Source of the DNA: Theristus sp. LFF4_11
Lineage: Eukaryota; Nematoda; Chromadorea; Monhysterida; Xyalidae
Assembly (NCBI GenBank): GCA_030248135.1
Contig: JASANC010001016.1
Coordinates: forward strand, 30,581-94,580
DNA length: 64,000 nucleotides
Reading direction: 5' to 3'
The stretch's first letter is position 1. Every line of letters starts with the position of its first letter. Under the pieces are notes generated by a model. It worked only from the letters and a program-made list of their open reading frames with translations. It made no database searches and was not told the DNA's origin. Made by a program: the position numbers and the translations under genes. Positions 48,167 to 60,641 of this stretch are shown here, in pieces.

Positions 48167-49769
48167 TTCATTGCGATCTGATCGTTGCTGTTGTGATACA
48201 AGACGGCATGCTCATGCGCAATCTTGTTACGCAATCGCTGAATAAATATGGCTGTTTTTTTCATGGCACAAGGCGCGCGCGAAATTTGCATGAAAGAAAA
48301 AAGACGTTCAAAAACCCAAGTGTGTGTCAAATTAGACGTGTTTTTTAAAGGCCCGTTTATACCTGACGTATGCGCATACGGCACGGCACTGTAGATCCCG
48401 TGTTATTGCATACTGCCGTTCATACAGATGTATACATGTACGTCACGTCACGTCACTTTAGTCTCGTGTTATTGCGGGTACTACCGTTCATACCTGACGT
48501 ATAGTCGGACTGGATAATTTGGGGCATTAGCTGATTGGCTGGTGCGTGACCGTAATCAGGTTCAAACGCGGGCCGTTCAAATTGCACTTTGCTTTTTTAA
48601 AATTTTCAATTTTTGAGTGTTTGTGTTGATGAATGGTTGAGCTTTCAATGGACATACCTTGTTTGTGATTTATAAAATGCAGAAAAACCAAAAAAGTAAA
48701 TTTTAAGGCGAATTCATGTGAATTAAAAATTGGCCATGAAAGCTGCTGTTCTGTATTTTTAAACTGAAACAAACTGTCTATAAACAGTTTAAAGATGCAG
48801 AAAAACTAGAGCAACTAAAAATGTTGTTGTGCTTGATTTTTAATTGAAAATTTCGTTTATGTTTTGTTTTACAGAGAAAATTTAAAAAGCAATCGGTCTT
48901 CAAACGAATATTCATTTTTCGAGCGTCGAGAGCGCATCACCGTCGCCATCGTTCTTTTTTCTAAAAAAACAAAAAATCGCCTTAAAAGTTACTTTTTTTT
49001 ATTTTTCTGCATTTCATAAATTCCAAACAAGTTTTGTCCATTGAAAATTCAAACATTCACCAACGCAAACACTCAAAAATTGAAAATTTAAAAAAAGTGC
49101 AATTTTAATCGGACTGCGTTTGAACCGGATTACGGTCACGCACCAGCCAATCAGCTAATGCCCCAAATTATCCAGTCCGACTATACGTCTGCATACGTCA
49201 AATGGGCCTTAACTAATTGATTCTTCGTGCTGTTCTGGCCTTGCACACATGATTGGGAATGACTCTGGCCTTCGACTGATCCCGCCTTGAAAGACTGCCT
49301 TATTTATTTGCTATATTTAGGTCTTCGTTGTTTCTTCTATGTTTTGCTGATCCCTTGTCCGTGATTGTTTGGTTTCTGGTCAGTGGTCTGGCTTGTTTTT
49401 TACAGTCGTTCGAAGTTGTTTCATTTTTTTGTTTGGGTCTGTTCCTGTTGTTATGTTTTTAATTCTTAGTGGAATGTTTCTGCCAATGAAGAACACTAGA
49501 CAATCTGGAGAAAAATGTCGATTCAGGTTCACAATCAGAAGAGAACTCGTGATTTGATGCAGATCATGTCCCATTCACTTCCGTTCGTATTCTCATTTGT
49601 TATTTTATGCTCAAAAAATGTAACCTGGCTCCAAGCAGTCAAAGTTTGCAAGACTACGACTGGCTATTTCCCGTAATGATTTGTTTTGAGCAATTTTTCA
49701 GGTTAACAATAGCATTCACAACAATAATCTCGCACAACGACGTGAACAAAAAACCTATCAGATCGATCT
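48167..49769. other. Intergenic region between DDOST and POLR1E
   Basis: Tail-to-tail spacer. It holds a repeat unit (48250-48348 plus 49209-49265) interrupted by the foldback element at 48349-49208. From 49270 to 49760 no recognised feature is seen. Confidence 0.5.
48349..49208. mobile_element. Foldback element (860 bp) flanked by TTAA
   Basis: Long imperfect inverted arms of about 350 bp start AGGCCCGTTTATACC at the left and GGCCCATTTGACGTATG (reverse complement) at the right. They share GTCGGACTGGATAATTTGGG and GCATTAGCTGATTGGCTGGT. TTAA stands at both borders (48345-48348, 49209-49212). A short ACGTCACGTCACGTCAC tandem lies in the left arm. No ORF. The TTAA flanks suggest a piggyBac-type non-autonomous element; the left end has one extra A, so the exact border is uncertain. 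Confidence 0.7.
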
Positions 49770-52602
49770 TTATTGCCGCCTTCTGAATGTTTTTGCCTTT
49801 GCGGCCATCTTGCCAGGTGACGTCGTCAAAATCGCCACTCGTTCCCCGCCTTTCCCGCTGATTCTGGAATTTACCCCGAACCAAGTTGAATACCAAAAAA
49901 CAGCACGACAACCAAGTTTAAAAGACAACTGCTGCTTGCACTCACTCGCAGCCGATCATTCGTAGCATTTTCACCAATCGAAACTCGGTTTGACAAAGCT
50001 CGCTCCAGTCAACGACACGCAGAGCGCACGACGCTGCAGAATTGAAGCACTTCCAAAAACGCATGCATTTGAACGAGACACCGAACGAGTTTCACAATGA
50101 ACTGACGACTGAGCAGCAGCGCCAACGTGAGTGTGTGCACCAGCAAACGCTCCGACTCCATTTTCGTCCAGCTGTACAGTTGCTCTGTGCCCTTGCCACG
50201 AATCGTTTTTGCGACGACGCTTTTTCCTGAATGTTGTTGCAGAGTGACACTTTGTCAAATATCGCCTATGGGCGCTCACACAGCAGCACAGCGTTGCACG
50301 GCTGTGCAGAGAACAGTCGCCACACCAGTGAACACAGCAATCAATCGATCAGTCACTATTTTCGGCAGTTGCATCGTGGCGATCTCCGATTCGGATATGC
50401 CCGCCTCACCACGTTGTCTCGCTTTCAGCTTATTCGCAGTCAGCTGAACAAATGCAAAAAGCCAACAAAACGACGTTGTTTATGAACAAGCGCTGTGCCA
50501 AGCCAGCGAAGCGAACAGTGCGCTAATACGATTTACAAACCAGCAGTAATCGTGTCATTGCGTGCAAGTGCACAATGTACGTCATCCGTTTGTCGCGCTC
50601 GGCCGACGGCGGCATTGCTGCGGCTGACGCAACCAACTTCACAATCTGCGGCAAATGATGCTCCTCAATCAGTTGCTGCAAACGAAAACATGCTATAAAG
50701 CTGCACCACCGTCCTCATGGTCCAGTTTTACAAACACTTGAGGCGCATTCATGAAGCAGTATTTAGTGACCACGCAGCTATGTTTTAACACAGCTACGCG
50801 TCACTAAATACTGCTTCATGAATGCGCCTTTAATAATCCAGTAGTGCGACACCGTCACACCATTGAGTTCCTGGTCTTGAATGAAACCATGAAATATCAC
50901 AGTTCCGTTTTTTATGCAAACTGCTTCACCAATGTCTGCACTTCAACGTGATATGGGGAAACTGAAATGTGTCCACTGTGGAGTCCTTCTCGTCAACCAA
51001 CGGTCACCACGCACTTCTTTTGTTTTGACGTAATATTCCTGAACATCGTCACGGAAGCGATGCAACTCGTCGCTCGCTATAAAATAGTTGAGACTGTAGA
51101 TTTTGCACGGCATCTCGGCCGTTTCGTTAGCCGGCGGAAGAACGTCAGAAGTGACCTGCAAATAAACACTACTTGGCAGCACATTCTTGCACACAACAGT
51201 GTTTCATGCTAGTCTTGAACGCACCGCAGTGTTCAAGCCAACCACTCTGCTTTCGCCAGCGCCTTCCTTGGGCCCTCCACTCAGTTGATCAACTTTGGTG
51301 ACAGTCGAATCGACCAGTGCTCGAATTGTGTCCTGTGAATAATGGGCGTCTTATAATACTAAGTAGCACATCAAAGAACAGCTTGAATCAGCATGTGATG
51401 TGAGGAGCTCTGTTTCGGTGAAACCGCAACCAACCTCCTTGATGTATCTCTTTTCGGTTTGTTCCACAAGTTTTGCGCGCTTCGCGCCACCAAACTCGAC
51501 AGCCAGCGACCGTTTGCTTTCGCCACGCGTTTCCGTCAGTGAATCAGAGAAATCACGGGCAAAATTTGTTGGCACTTCTCTGAAACAGAAATCAAACACG
51601 TGTATTCAACATTTGCTGTTGTTTTGCGGATTGCCGCAGTAACTCGTATCAGCTCGGCGTTGCGCCGAGCGCTGCATGAGAGTCATTTTGTTGCTTTTAC
51701 TGCGAGTTCCACGAAAATGGTGGTGGTTTAGCGCCGTTATGAGGCGGATGCCAAGAAGCACCTCATCTGCCTGGAACCAAGAGCTCACCTTCCAACGAAA
51801 GCGCTCACCATCGCTTTTTTAAACTCAACATTTCGTTTAATTTGCTGGTAAAATCATCAATTTGGAACACAAAAATCAACTTTTAAACAAAGATTAAAGA
51901 TCTCACTTAAATGGTGCGAGCGGATCATTCGGATCGTCAACAAAAGCGCTGTGCATTTGGTACAAACTGCATTAAAAATGACAACAATAATTCATTCATT
52001 GCAGCAGCTGTTCCGTGTGAAAACATCGCCTGTTACCACCTGGCTGGTATATAGCGCACACGGCGAGTGTTTGGATCAAGCACTGCAAGCGCGTAGTCGT
52101 AGTCGCCTTCATCTATTTCTCCAACTTGCACGGCATTTGGAATCAGCTGTTTTTTTGCACAACAGGATTTTAAAACCGAGATCAAAAAAACCAAAACTGT
52201 GATTTTTGATTGGTGTGTTGGACTCGGAATCTGACCTTTGATTTTACGATAAAACAGTGAGGCGCTGATTCTGACGATGAATGATTCGCTGACGATTTTG
52301 ACTCACGACCCTCTTCTTCGAGGTCACTGTCCAAATTGTCACCGAGCCTATTTGTTTTGCGCACAGTTGCACTTGCACTCATCGTTGTTGTCTTGTCGCT
52401 TGCCCGGCTTGCCCTTGTCACAGCTTTAGCCTGTCAAATAGAAAATGTCAAGATTGGCGATTTTGTTGATGATACCATACATTGACATACACACACAGCC
52501 AGTAACCATTTTGAATTCAAAACCACACGAAACCTGACAAGTTCGCCAGTCTTTCGGCTGTGCATCCAGGAATCGCACAACAAACGCAGCAGAGTCCGTC
52601 AT
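49770..52602 (-). CDS. POLR1E: RNA polymerase I subunit RPA49
   Basis: Pol I-specific subunit with a TFIIF-like and a TFIIE-like part, acting in the nucleolus on rDNA. Exons: 52602-52534, 52430-52248, 52146-52040, 51966-51907, 51579-51435, 51332-51225, 51155-51015, 50675-50541, 50443-50326, 50226-50110, 50033-49946 and 49863-49770; all phases agree, 454 residues. Matches to the family are EFGGAKRAKLVEQTEKR, VTSDVLPPAN...YFIASDELHRF, the ALAVLDPNTRRVRYIPAR strand region, YSWTKMESERLLVHTL and EFRLVKMLRMIGCE. A basic tail (KMAAKAKTFRRRQ) replaces the human lysine/arginine tail. An acidic/serine-rich insert lies in exon 2. AATAAA overlaps the stop codon (CAATAAAG). The exon 10 donor is the weakest call. 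Family identity is from memory; the sequence is divergent. Confidence 0.85.
50741..50829. repeat. Perfect 30-bp-arm hairpin in POLR1E intron 7
   Basis: 50741-50770 and 50800-50829 are exact reverse complements, separated by 29 nt whose outer part also pairs partly (CGCAGCT against AGCTACGCG). It lies in the intron 51014-50676. It is either a miniature foldback transposon or a transcribed hairpin. Confidence 0.8.
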
Positions 52603-53640
52603 ATCAGCAAAATTGGCACAGAATTTAGTATCAGTGAATTTTGCGGCATAATTTTATTTGCTAAATTCCGACTGGTACCGACCGAAGATGCGAAAGCAAA
52701 TTTTCGAGGGCCTTCAACCGCAACTGGGATTCGAAATTTTTTTTAAACTTTTTTTAATTCTTAAAAAAATGGGATTTTTAAATTATTTTTTTAACGTGAA
52801 GCTTCATAAGTCACGGAATGGGAATGAGAGAATGAGAGAATGTGAAATCCGAATCCAATAAGACAAAGCTCAGCCCGAGCCCACTTGCACCAATTCACGC
52901 AGACGTGTGTTTAATTGCGGCTCTCTAATTGCGACCTGAAGAGCTGCAGCCCGCTCATTGTGGCCCGTTCGATTGCGGCCCGGAAAATTCGGACTCTGAC
53001 GATTCCGACCCGGCGAATGTTTTACGAACAATAGTGAACCAGGTACTCCTTAAAAATATGGGTCCGCTCAAATTCATCGCAGCGCGCTGACTGATGGCTC
53101 AAATGAAAGCCCTCGTTCTGCTGAGTAATCTGGTGTGAGGGTTTTTTGAAATTCAAAGTTTTGAAAAAGTGAAAAAATTTGAAATTTTCGATTGAGTGCG
53201 TGTGTGGTGAGCGTGTACAGTGCACTGAATGACTGTATTTATGTGCTTGATGGATATTTATGATGGATACCGTTCACATGATTGCATGAAACAGTCATAC
53301 GTTTGAAGGTAGTGCCCACGGATTACGGTAGCGGTAATTTTGGGTCTTGCCACGAAGTTGCTGAAAACCACTTTGTTTCTTGTGAATGACAGTCGAAACC
53401 TTTTAAAAACATGCAGCATTTTAACAGAATGTGTCAAAAACCAGATTTCAAGGGTTACGATAACTCTGCTGTTGGTCTCGACACGATTTTTCAAAAACGT
53501 CCTTCATTGCCAGGAAAAGCTACTGGAATGATGGATACCGTTCACATGATTTCATGTAACATTTACCACTATTATGTCAAAAGTTTGGTCCCACGGGTAC
53601 GGTAGCAGGACAGCCGAGTGTTTTTGGAGTTCCGTTGCAT
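52603..53640. repeat. Intergenic repeats upstream of POLR1E
   Basis: 52790-53040 is the inverted copy of the 43700-43960 unit, including the CGATTCCGACCCGG minisatellite. A direct repeat follows: GATGGATACCGTTCACATGAT occurs at about 53259 and 53529, each followed by CCCACGG...TACGGTAGC. No exon recognised. Confidence 0.6.
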
Positions 53641-55790
53641 GTTTCATGAGCTCGTTAGCAGACTAAAAAGCAGTAAATCACCTTGGTTTTATGCTTCAAA
53701 TTGGAGGAAACCTGTCAACTCACGATTTTCACTTTTTTCTAACCCTAGGCCGGTCAAAATTTTGAAATTGTTTGAAATTTCAAAACGCTAAAAAACGATA
53801 AAAACAGCAAAATAATGCTTATACGCTAAAAATCAAGTATAAACGCGTATTTCACCTAAAATTAGCGAAATCTTCAAGAATTTCGAGCAAAAAATGGTCA
53901 ATTTTGTTTGGTCAAAAATTGACTCATTTTATGTTTTAGAAGACAAAAATTTTGAGATAGATAGCTGGCTGAGAATTTTTTAGATAGATAGTAGCTCAGC
54001 CAAAAGATCTTCTCTGATAGAGATAAATTCGAATTTTTTTTGGGGGGGGGGAGCCGCCGGCCGCCCCCAGCCTAGAGATGTAACGGTCAAAAAAAAAATT
54101 TTTTTTATTTATTTTTTTTAAAGTGCCACCCCCCTAAAACCGGGCACCCCCCCCCTACATCGGACCCCCCCCCCCCTCGAAAATTTGGCCGACACCCCCC
54201 CACGATTTGTATACATTCTTAAAAGTGATTTTTTTTGATTTTTGATCTGAGGTTGCTTGTAATGAGTCGTTGTAGGTTCCTAATCCTAAACCTAATCCTA
54301 AGCCAAGCCTTTTTGATAAGGTGAAAATGATCAATTTAGTTTTTGCATTTTTTCTTTCCTGTGTTATGGAGGAGGAGCACCGGAATTGCAGATGATGCAG
54401 CTGTTTTAATAATGATGCATTACGATGAAATTTTGTCTGGCGGAGACCCCAGTAGCGAAAGTGCGGGGGGGGTGCACTATTGTAGAAAAATTTCTGGGGG
54501 GGGGGTGCACACCCCCCACCAGTACCGTGGGCCCAAACCAATTTTCGAAGGGGGGGTATGGTGCCGTGGGGGGGGGGGGGGTGCCGACCAAAAAGTGAGG
54601 GGGGGTCCAACCTCTGGTAACGTGGGACCCCCCCAAAGGGACCCCCATTTTTTAAAAATTTTGTGGGGGGGCCCCACCCCCCACCCCCCCCCCCATGATA
54701 ATTTTTCGCTTAAATTTTGAAGGAAAAACGCTAAATTTTGCTGCAAAATCGTTGAAATTACAATGAAGATGGTCAAGTTATCATATATTCAGCTTATATT
54801 ATGGACTTTATAGACAAAAAATCATGATTTTCGAAAAAAATTTTGGGGTGTACGAAAAATTTTGGGGGGGGGGTCTCCGCCAGACAAAATTTCATGGGGG
54901 TGTGGGGGGGTGTCGGCAAAATTTTCGAGGGGGGGGGGTCCGATGGGGGGGGGGGGGTGCCCGGTTTTAGGGGGGGGGGTGGCACGGTGCCCCCCCCCCC
55001 CCCCCCCCACCCGACGGTCTCTGGTGCTCTGGGGGGGTGTACCCCCCCACCCCCCTCGCCCACGGTACTGCCCCCCACCCCACCCATGAGATTTTTTCGC
55101 TTAAATTTTGAAGGAAAAACGCTAAATTTTGCTGCAAAATCTTTGAAATTACAATGAAGAATGTCAAGTTACCATATATTTAGCTTATATTATGGACTTT
55201 AAGGACAAAAAGTCATGATTTTTGAGCAAAAATTCATGATTTTTGGGTGGTCCGAGAAAATTTTTGGGGGGTGTCACTGTTACTTAGGTCCATGTAGGGG
55301 GGGGTGGGTGGGGTGTCCAGCAAATTTCGAGGGGGGGGGGGTGTGGATGGTCCAGTGTCAGGTTTTGGGGGGTGGGTGTCGCGTGACCCCCCCCCCCCCC
55401 CCCCCCCCCACCCCCCACGCGGAGGTCTCGGGTGCTCTGGGGGGGTGTATACCCGTGTACCCCCCCTCCCTCCCTTTACCTCGACACGGGTACTAGACTC
55501 CCCCCCCCACCCCCCTCCGCGAGAAAACACGGGATCGCACCCCCCCCCTCACGGTGGTCAATCTCATCTCAATTTTTTCCAAAAATACCGTAATTTTTGC
55601 ATTTTTCTTGACGTTTGTGTCTGTCCCTGCATAGATTTTGTTGTTTCTGACCAAACAAGCAGCTTGTTTGCACAAAATATTCTGTATTTTACAAGAATTT
55701 CTGTGTTTTTCCAAGGCAAAAATTTGGTATTACCCGTGCGATCCCGTGCACCCCCCCCTCACGAAATTTTTCTGCCAGTGCACCCCCCCT
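53641..55790. repeat. G/C-homopolymer repeat mosaic (families B, C, D)
   Basis: A family B fragment (about 53755-54070), a CCTAATCC repeat (54207-54370), two family C units (cores at about 54699-54860 and 55090-55260) and an inverted family D unit (about 55480-55790) are joined by runs of up to about 17 C and 13 G. Predicted proteins here are all Pro/Gly runs and are not credible. Confidence 0.75.
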
Positions 55791-56262
55791 CATAGTTGTT
55801 CTAGGGGGGGCCTGGGGGGGCCGGCCCCCCCCAAAAAATTTTCGAATCTATCTCTATCAGACAGGTTTTTTCGGCTCAGCTATTATCTATCTAAAAAAAT
55901 TTCTCAGCCAGCTATCTATCTGAAAATTTTTGCCTTCGAAGACATAAAATGAGTCAATTTTTGCCCAAAATTGACCATTTTTGCTTGTAATTCTTGAAAG
56001 TTTCGCTAATTTTAGGTAAAATACGCGTTTATACTTGATTTTCAGTGTATTTTTTGCATTATTTTGCTGTTTTATAGCTTTTTAGCGTTTTAGCTATCTA
56101 TCTATCAAATTTCAAAATTTTGACCGCCCCCCCCCCCCCAAAGTCACATGGTCCCCCCCCCGCGGCCCCCCCCAAAATTTTCCAGCTATCTATCTATCTA
56201 GAAAATTTGCTCCAACTATCTATATCGCCCCCCCCCAACCCCTCGGCTCTGGAACAACTATG
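55791..56262. mobile_element. Family B element, uninterrupted 472-bp copy
   Basis: Runs from CATAGTTGTTCTAGGGGG to CCCCTCGGCTCTGGAACAACTATG, giving inverted ends CATAGTTGTTC. The interior is AT-rich with CAGCTATCTATCTG and TTTTGCTGTTTTATAGC. It is the template that shows where family A inserted at 27321. No ORF. Confidence 0.7.
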
Positions 56263-57433
56263 GTGGAACTTTTCTGCAATTTTACCATTTGTCAATGCTC
56301 CTTGAAATTGTTGGTTGAAAAAGTCGCTCTTCACAGCTAAAGTCATCATGATACTCCATTCAAATTTTCCTTTACCTTTTGGCTTTTATCAATGCCACTT
56401 GAAAAAGTTTTCTCAAAAATCGCTTTTTGAAGCTGAAGTCATCATGATACTCAATTCAAATTTTACACTTTATTTTCAAAAGCAACTTTAATAAGAAAGA
56501 AATGTGCCAAATACATTTGTGTCAATGTGTCATCACTCCTTGCTCATGAGCGATGGTTCAACACAACGCACGATGGGCAAACGGCAACTGTTGCTGCTCA
56601 AACTTTTTGATTGATGCGAAAGGTGCAACAAAACCGTCTTTGAATAAAGTCGGAATTATTTTAAAACATCGACATTAGTATTGCAAATCACATTGCACTT
56701 TGTACAATCTGTTCACGTTGCCTAAAAAAATCATCAGCGAAATCAGAAAAACGGGTTTTTTAACGAAACGCGTTGTTAATTAAAAATGGTCTTGCTGTCG
56801 GAAACAAAATTAAAAATAACTTTTTGGCACTGAAAAATCGCAGTTTACAATACATATATTTTCAATTCCGCAGGCTTAATGTGTCCAATTAAAAAACCGC
56901 AAAATCAAATTTGCGTGATGTTTTTTTGATGGGCACTTTGAAAACAAACAATTTTTTGTATTTTCCATTCATTTCCCATCACAAAACAGGCTTGGCTTAT
57001 GTTAAGGTAAACGAGTAAAAAAAGCATTATTTTTTGAAACGGTCAGGTGAAAAAACCTCAATTTTTATGTTTTTCATTTAATTTCATTTCACTTTCAAAA
57101 AGGGTTGACTTAGGTTTGGGTGGGTCAACGGGTAAAAGTACCAAATACCAAGCTTGGCGTTGATTTGATACGCTCGGGTCAATTTACTGATCTTCATCTA
57201 AATTCCCAATCGTGTGTGGCAAGCGAGAAATAATAAGCAAAATAGCACGAAGAATCAATTTCACACAATCTGAACGTTTTTTGTTTCATTCAAATTGAGC
57301 ACTCTTTTCACCTTGAAAAAAGGCTGCCGTGTTTACTCGGCCATTCTATAGTATGCAACTGTGACAACTGACAAGCGCAGGTTTGTTTCTCTTCAGCAGT
57401 GTTTCAGCGCGCGCATACGTCCACAAAGATAGC
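56263..57433. other. 5' flank of the WASP gene
   Basis: AT-rich. A duplicated unit (CTGAAGTCATCATGATACTC-like at about 56335 and 56440) and the inverted unit shared with 32985 and 48250 (about 57180-57345) are present. The promoter must lie here or upstream, but no core element can be called with confidence. Confidence 0.45.
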
Positions 57434-60400
57434 ATGAGTCAGCAGCAGAGTCGACGGGCGAATCGTCCGATGAACAAAGGCAGTGCTAAGCTGCACGAGG
57501 ATGAAAATCGCACACTGTTTGGACTGCTCGGCAAAAACAACTACGTCAGTTTTCATGTGCACATATTCTTTTGACTTTCCGGTTTCTGATCAAGATGAGC
57601 ATTTGAGAACATTTTGCAAAACGGCGGCCTGCAGCAGGGTATTCGTTTCACGTGTAAAGCTGTGCAGTTTTGTTCGGATGCAAAGTGTTTTACGCCCTTT
57701 TTTCAGAGTCTCTTCGCCGGAGTGACCCAGTTGCTGGTCGCTTATCCGAATCCAACCAAATGGGCGGTGAAAAGTGTTGGCATCATGGTGCTCGTGAAGG
57801 ATTACTACAACCGTGCTTATTTTCTCCGATTATATGACTTGATTGGTGGCAAACTTTGGGAGCAACAAATGTTAGCCGCAATTTCAACACTTTCGGAACA
57901 AGTTGTCAGAAAACGAATTCAAATCAAATTTGTTCACATCAAATTTATAGATACGACAACTTTCAAGTGAAACGACCAGCACCGGTTCTGTTGACGTTTG
58001 AGGGAGACGAACACATGTATGGCATGAACTTTTCGTACTCGGATGAAGCGGAAGAGTTGAAATCGCATTTGGACAAGCGATACGAAAAGGAGCAAAAAGA
58101 AAGTATGCAAACGTATATTTCAGCTATGGGTCCGTTGTGCAAGATTCAGCAATGCGCACCTTCCTTTGTGTTTCCAACGAACATAACTTTTCAAGCTAAG
58201 TAACAATAATCAGAGCGCAAAAGTGAGGTTGGCAATCAAGCAGTGCGAACTGGAGGAGGCAAAGTGGACATGGGCGTTGGTTTACCAGCAGCGTACCAGG
58301 GACAGGGGCGCGCAATGCCGCAACACACCAACACCGGCATCACCTCTGCTAACGTGCTTCCATCGATGCCTGTTCACCAGTTCGATGTCGTCGGCGACTC
58401 AAAGCCGAAGAAAAAGAAGGACAATAAAAAGGCTAAGAAAATCACCAAAAACGACATTTCCCTACCATCAAATTTTGTGTGAGTCATCACGGTGTTTACA
58501 GAATTATTTTAGTTCGAAATTCCTTTTTTAAGCCATTCCTTTTTGTTTTTGTTTTCAGTCACAAAGTGCACGTCGGCTGGAATCAGGAAAAGGGGTTCAG
58601 TTTGGGGGAAGATTTAGATCCGACGATCACTGAGCTGCTGAAGATCACTGGATATCAGCCGGAAGATATTCAGGTTTGGGTCGCTTGAAATTTTCTCACA
58701 TTAATGACGGGCTTCATGAAAGTTCCTGTAAAACTGCTCTGCATTTCATGCTGAGATCGCTCATTCACATGCATAGCCGGTGTTTCATCGAAGTGGTTTC
58801 TTCTTTTTACCGTTTCAATTTTAGAGTGATAAAAAGATGCAGAAGACGTTGAACAACTTCGCCGAACAGTATGGCGGTCTGGACGGCCTGAAAGAGCGTT
58901 TCCAACTGGAGCGCAAAGAGCGAGAGAGCATGATTGCACCGATGGGTCCGATGCAGCAGCAGCCGACACGACAGGCGCACACGACGCCCGTGGAGCAGCA
59001 GCCGACGCCGCCGAGGCGTCCACCTCCGCCAGGTTGTGGCAGTGTTTGCAGTGGTGTGCATGTGCGTGTCACTTATGTCGCCGTGTCATTGAGCAGCAGC
59101 AGCGCGTGGCGCCAGCGCAGCAGCCCCGCCGTTGCCGAGTGTGCCGCCAGTGAGCCAGGCTCCGCCTGCGCCGCCGCCGCGTCTTGAGATCAGTGCACCG
59201 ACGCCACTCGCACAGCACCAGCAACAGCCAATGCGTCAACACTCCACAAAGGCGCACGCGCCCATGCCACCGCGGCAGCCACCCGCCAGACCGCTGCCTC
59301 AGGTGACAATTGTGCCGCAACATCCCACATTAGCACTGTTCAACTGTACACTGGTGGTCAGGTGCCCTGTGCTGTTGGGCGTCCCACGAACGTGCCGCCG
59401 CCACCACCACCAATGGGTCACAGTGGTGCTGCAATGCCACCTCCACCGCCACCACCACCACCACCGCCCGTCGACACACTCGCTACCGGCAAGCTGCCCG
59501 CTGTTCCAGATGGACGCGCTAATTTGCTCGCCGTACGTTCGCGTAGCGTTTGTGTTTGTGTTCCTGTGCTGGAGTATATGCAGTTTTTGTGCTCGTGTTG
59601 ATCAACGTTTCACTGCAGGACATTCGTTTGGGCACAAAGTTGCGTCCCGTTGCTGATGGAGCACGCGACGCAAAGGGCGACTTGATGGAAGAAATTCGCA
59701 CTGGACAAAAGCTGAAACATGTGACAGAGTTGACTCGGTTGTAGTTTGCTTGTACGTGTGGTTTGAGCATGTTTTTTTGTTGTGTTTCAGGTTGAACCGA
59801 ATGAACATCGCAAGTCGGCTGGTTCAGACGGCATGGCCGTGGCCGCGGGTGTGCCTGGCGGTGTGGACAGCATTGCAGAGGCACTCAGACGAGCGCTCGA
59901 TGAACGCAGGAACAAGATGGTCTCCAGCGGTAGGCTGCATACTCAGTTCCTGGTTTTGCTCAATGTGTCTTAGATGTCCTGTGACACATGAACTCAATTT
60001 TTAGGTGTCTCTTCCCAAGTGGCTGTCAACAGCACTGAAGGATATAAATGCTATTTCAGAGAAAAAAATACAAAATAAGATATGTTTTGTTCGATAGCCG
60101 ACTTCGGGCATCAAACTCAATCTGATGCAGTGATTTGTAGCTTCTTCGCGGAGCGAAGAAAATTTTTGAAAACTGAGCTGTGAGAACGCGTTTTCCTTTG
60201 CAATTTCCAGATGTCTCTTGCTGAGACCTACTTATCATCTGTTTCCGCAAAATATAGAGCCCGCGAAAGAGTAAAGAACGGCTCGGGTTAGAAAGAAGAC
60301 GTATTCACCCTCAAAAGATGCTTTTGATTTCAACTAAACCTGATCCCCGTTCGTTCTGCGTTCCGTCAAGTATTGCGTTCCTCGGTATTAATTCTGCGAA

Positions 60401-60641
60401 AATTCTTTTACGTTTGACTGACGAAACATACTGTATCTAGATAGATGTGAAAAACGTGCTCAGTTCGCATTTCGCAAACAACCTTGACTTGTCAGATGTT
60501 GCTCTTTGTCGCGGACAGTGTTATGCGGTGCTTCCTTGACGTATGAAGAAACTGAACACAGAACATAAGTTTTTTTGTGCTTTCACAGATTCCGACGACG
60601 ACGAATCGGAAGACGAAGAGAACAGCGATTGGGATGATTGA
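57434..60641 (+). CDS. WASL: WASP/N-WASP family actin nucleation promoter
   Basis: Activates the Arp2/3 complex downstream of Cdc42 at membranes. Exons: 57434-57544, 57707-57870, 57951-58102, 58214-58478, 58559-58673, 58825-59032, 59097-59302, 59362-59532, 59619-59720, 59791-59929 and 60589-60641; all phases agree, 561 residues. Order of domains: WH1/EVH1 (about 20-140; ENRTLFGLLGKNNY, YFLRLYDLIGGKLWEQQ), a lysine-rich basic patch (KPKKKKDNKKAKK), CRIB/GBD (LPSNFVHKVHVGW, autoinhibitory helix MQKTLNNFAEQYGGLDGL), a proline-rich region (about 330-450), two WH2 motifs (LLADIRLGTKLRPV and LMEEIRTGQKLKHV), a connector helix (IAEALRRALDERRNKM) and an acidic tail with the critical tryptophan (EDEENSDWDD). 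Two WH2 motifs make it N-WASP-like. The start of exon 7 is uncertain among several CAG repeats. Confidence 0.94.
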
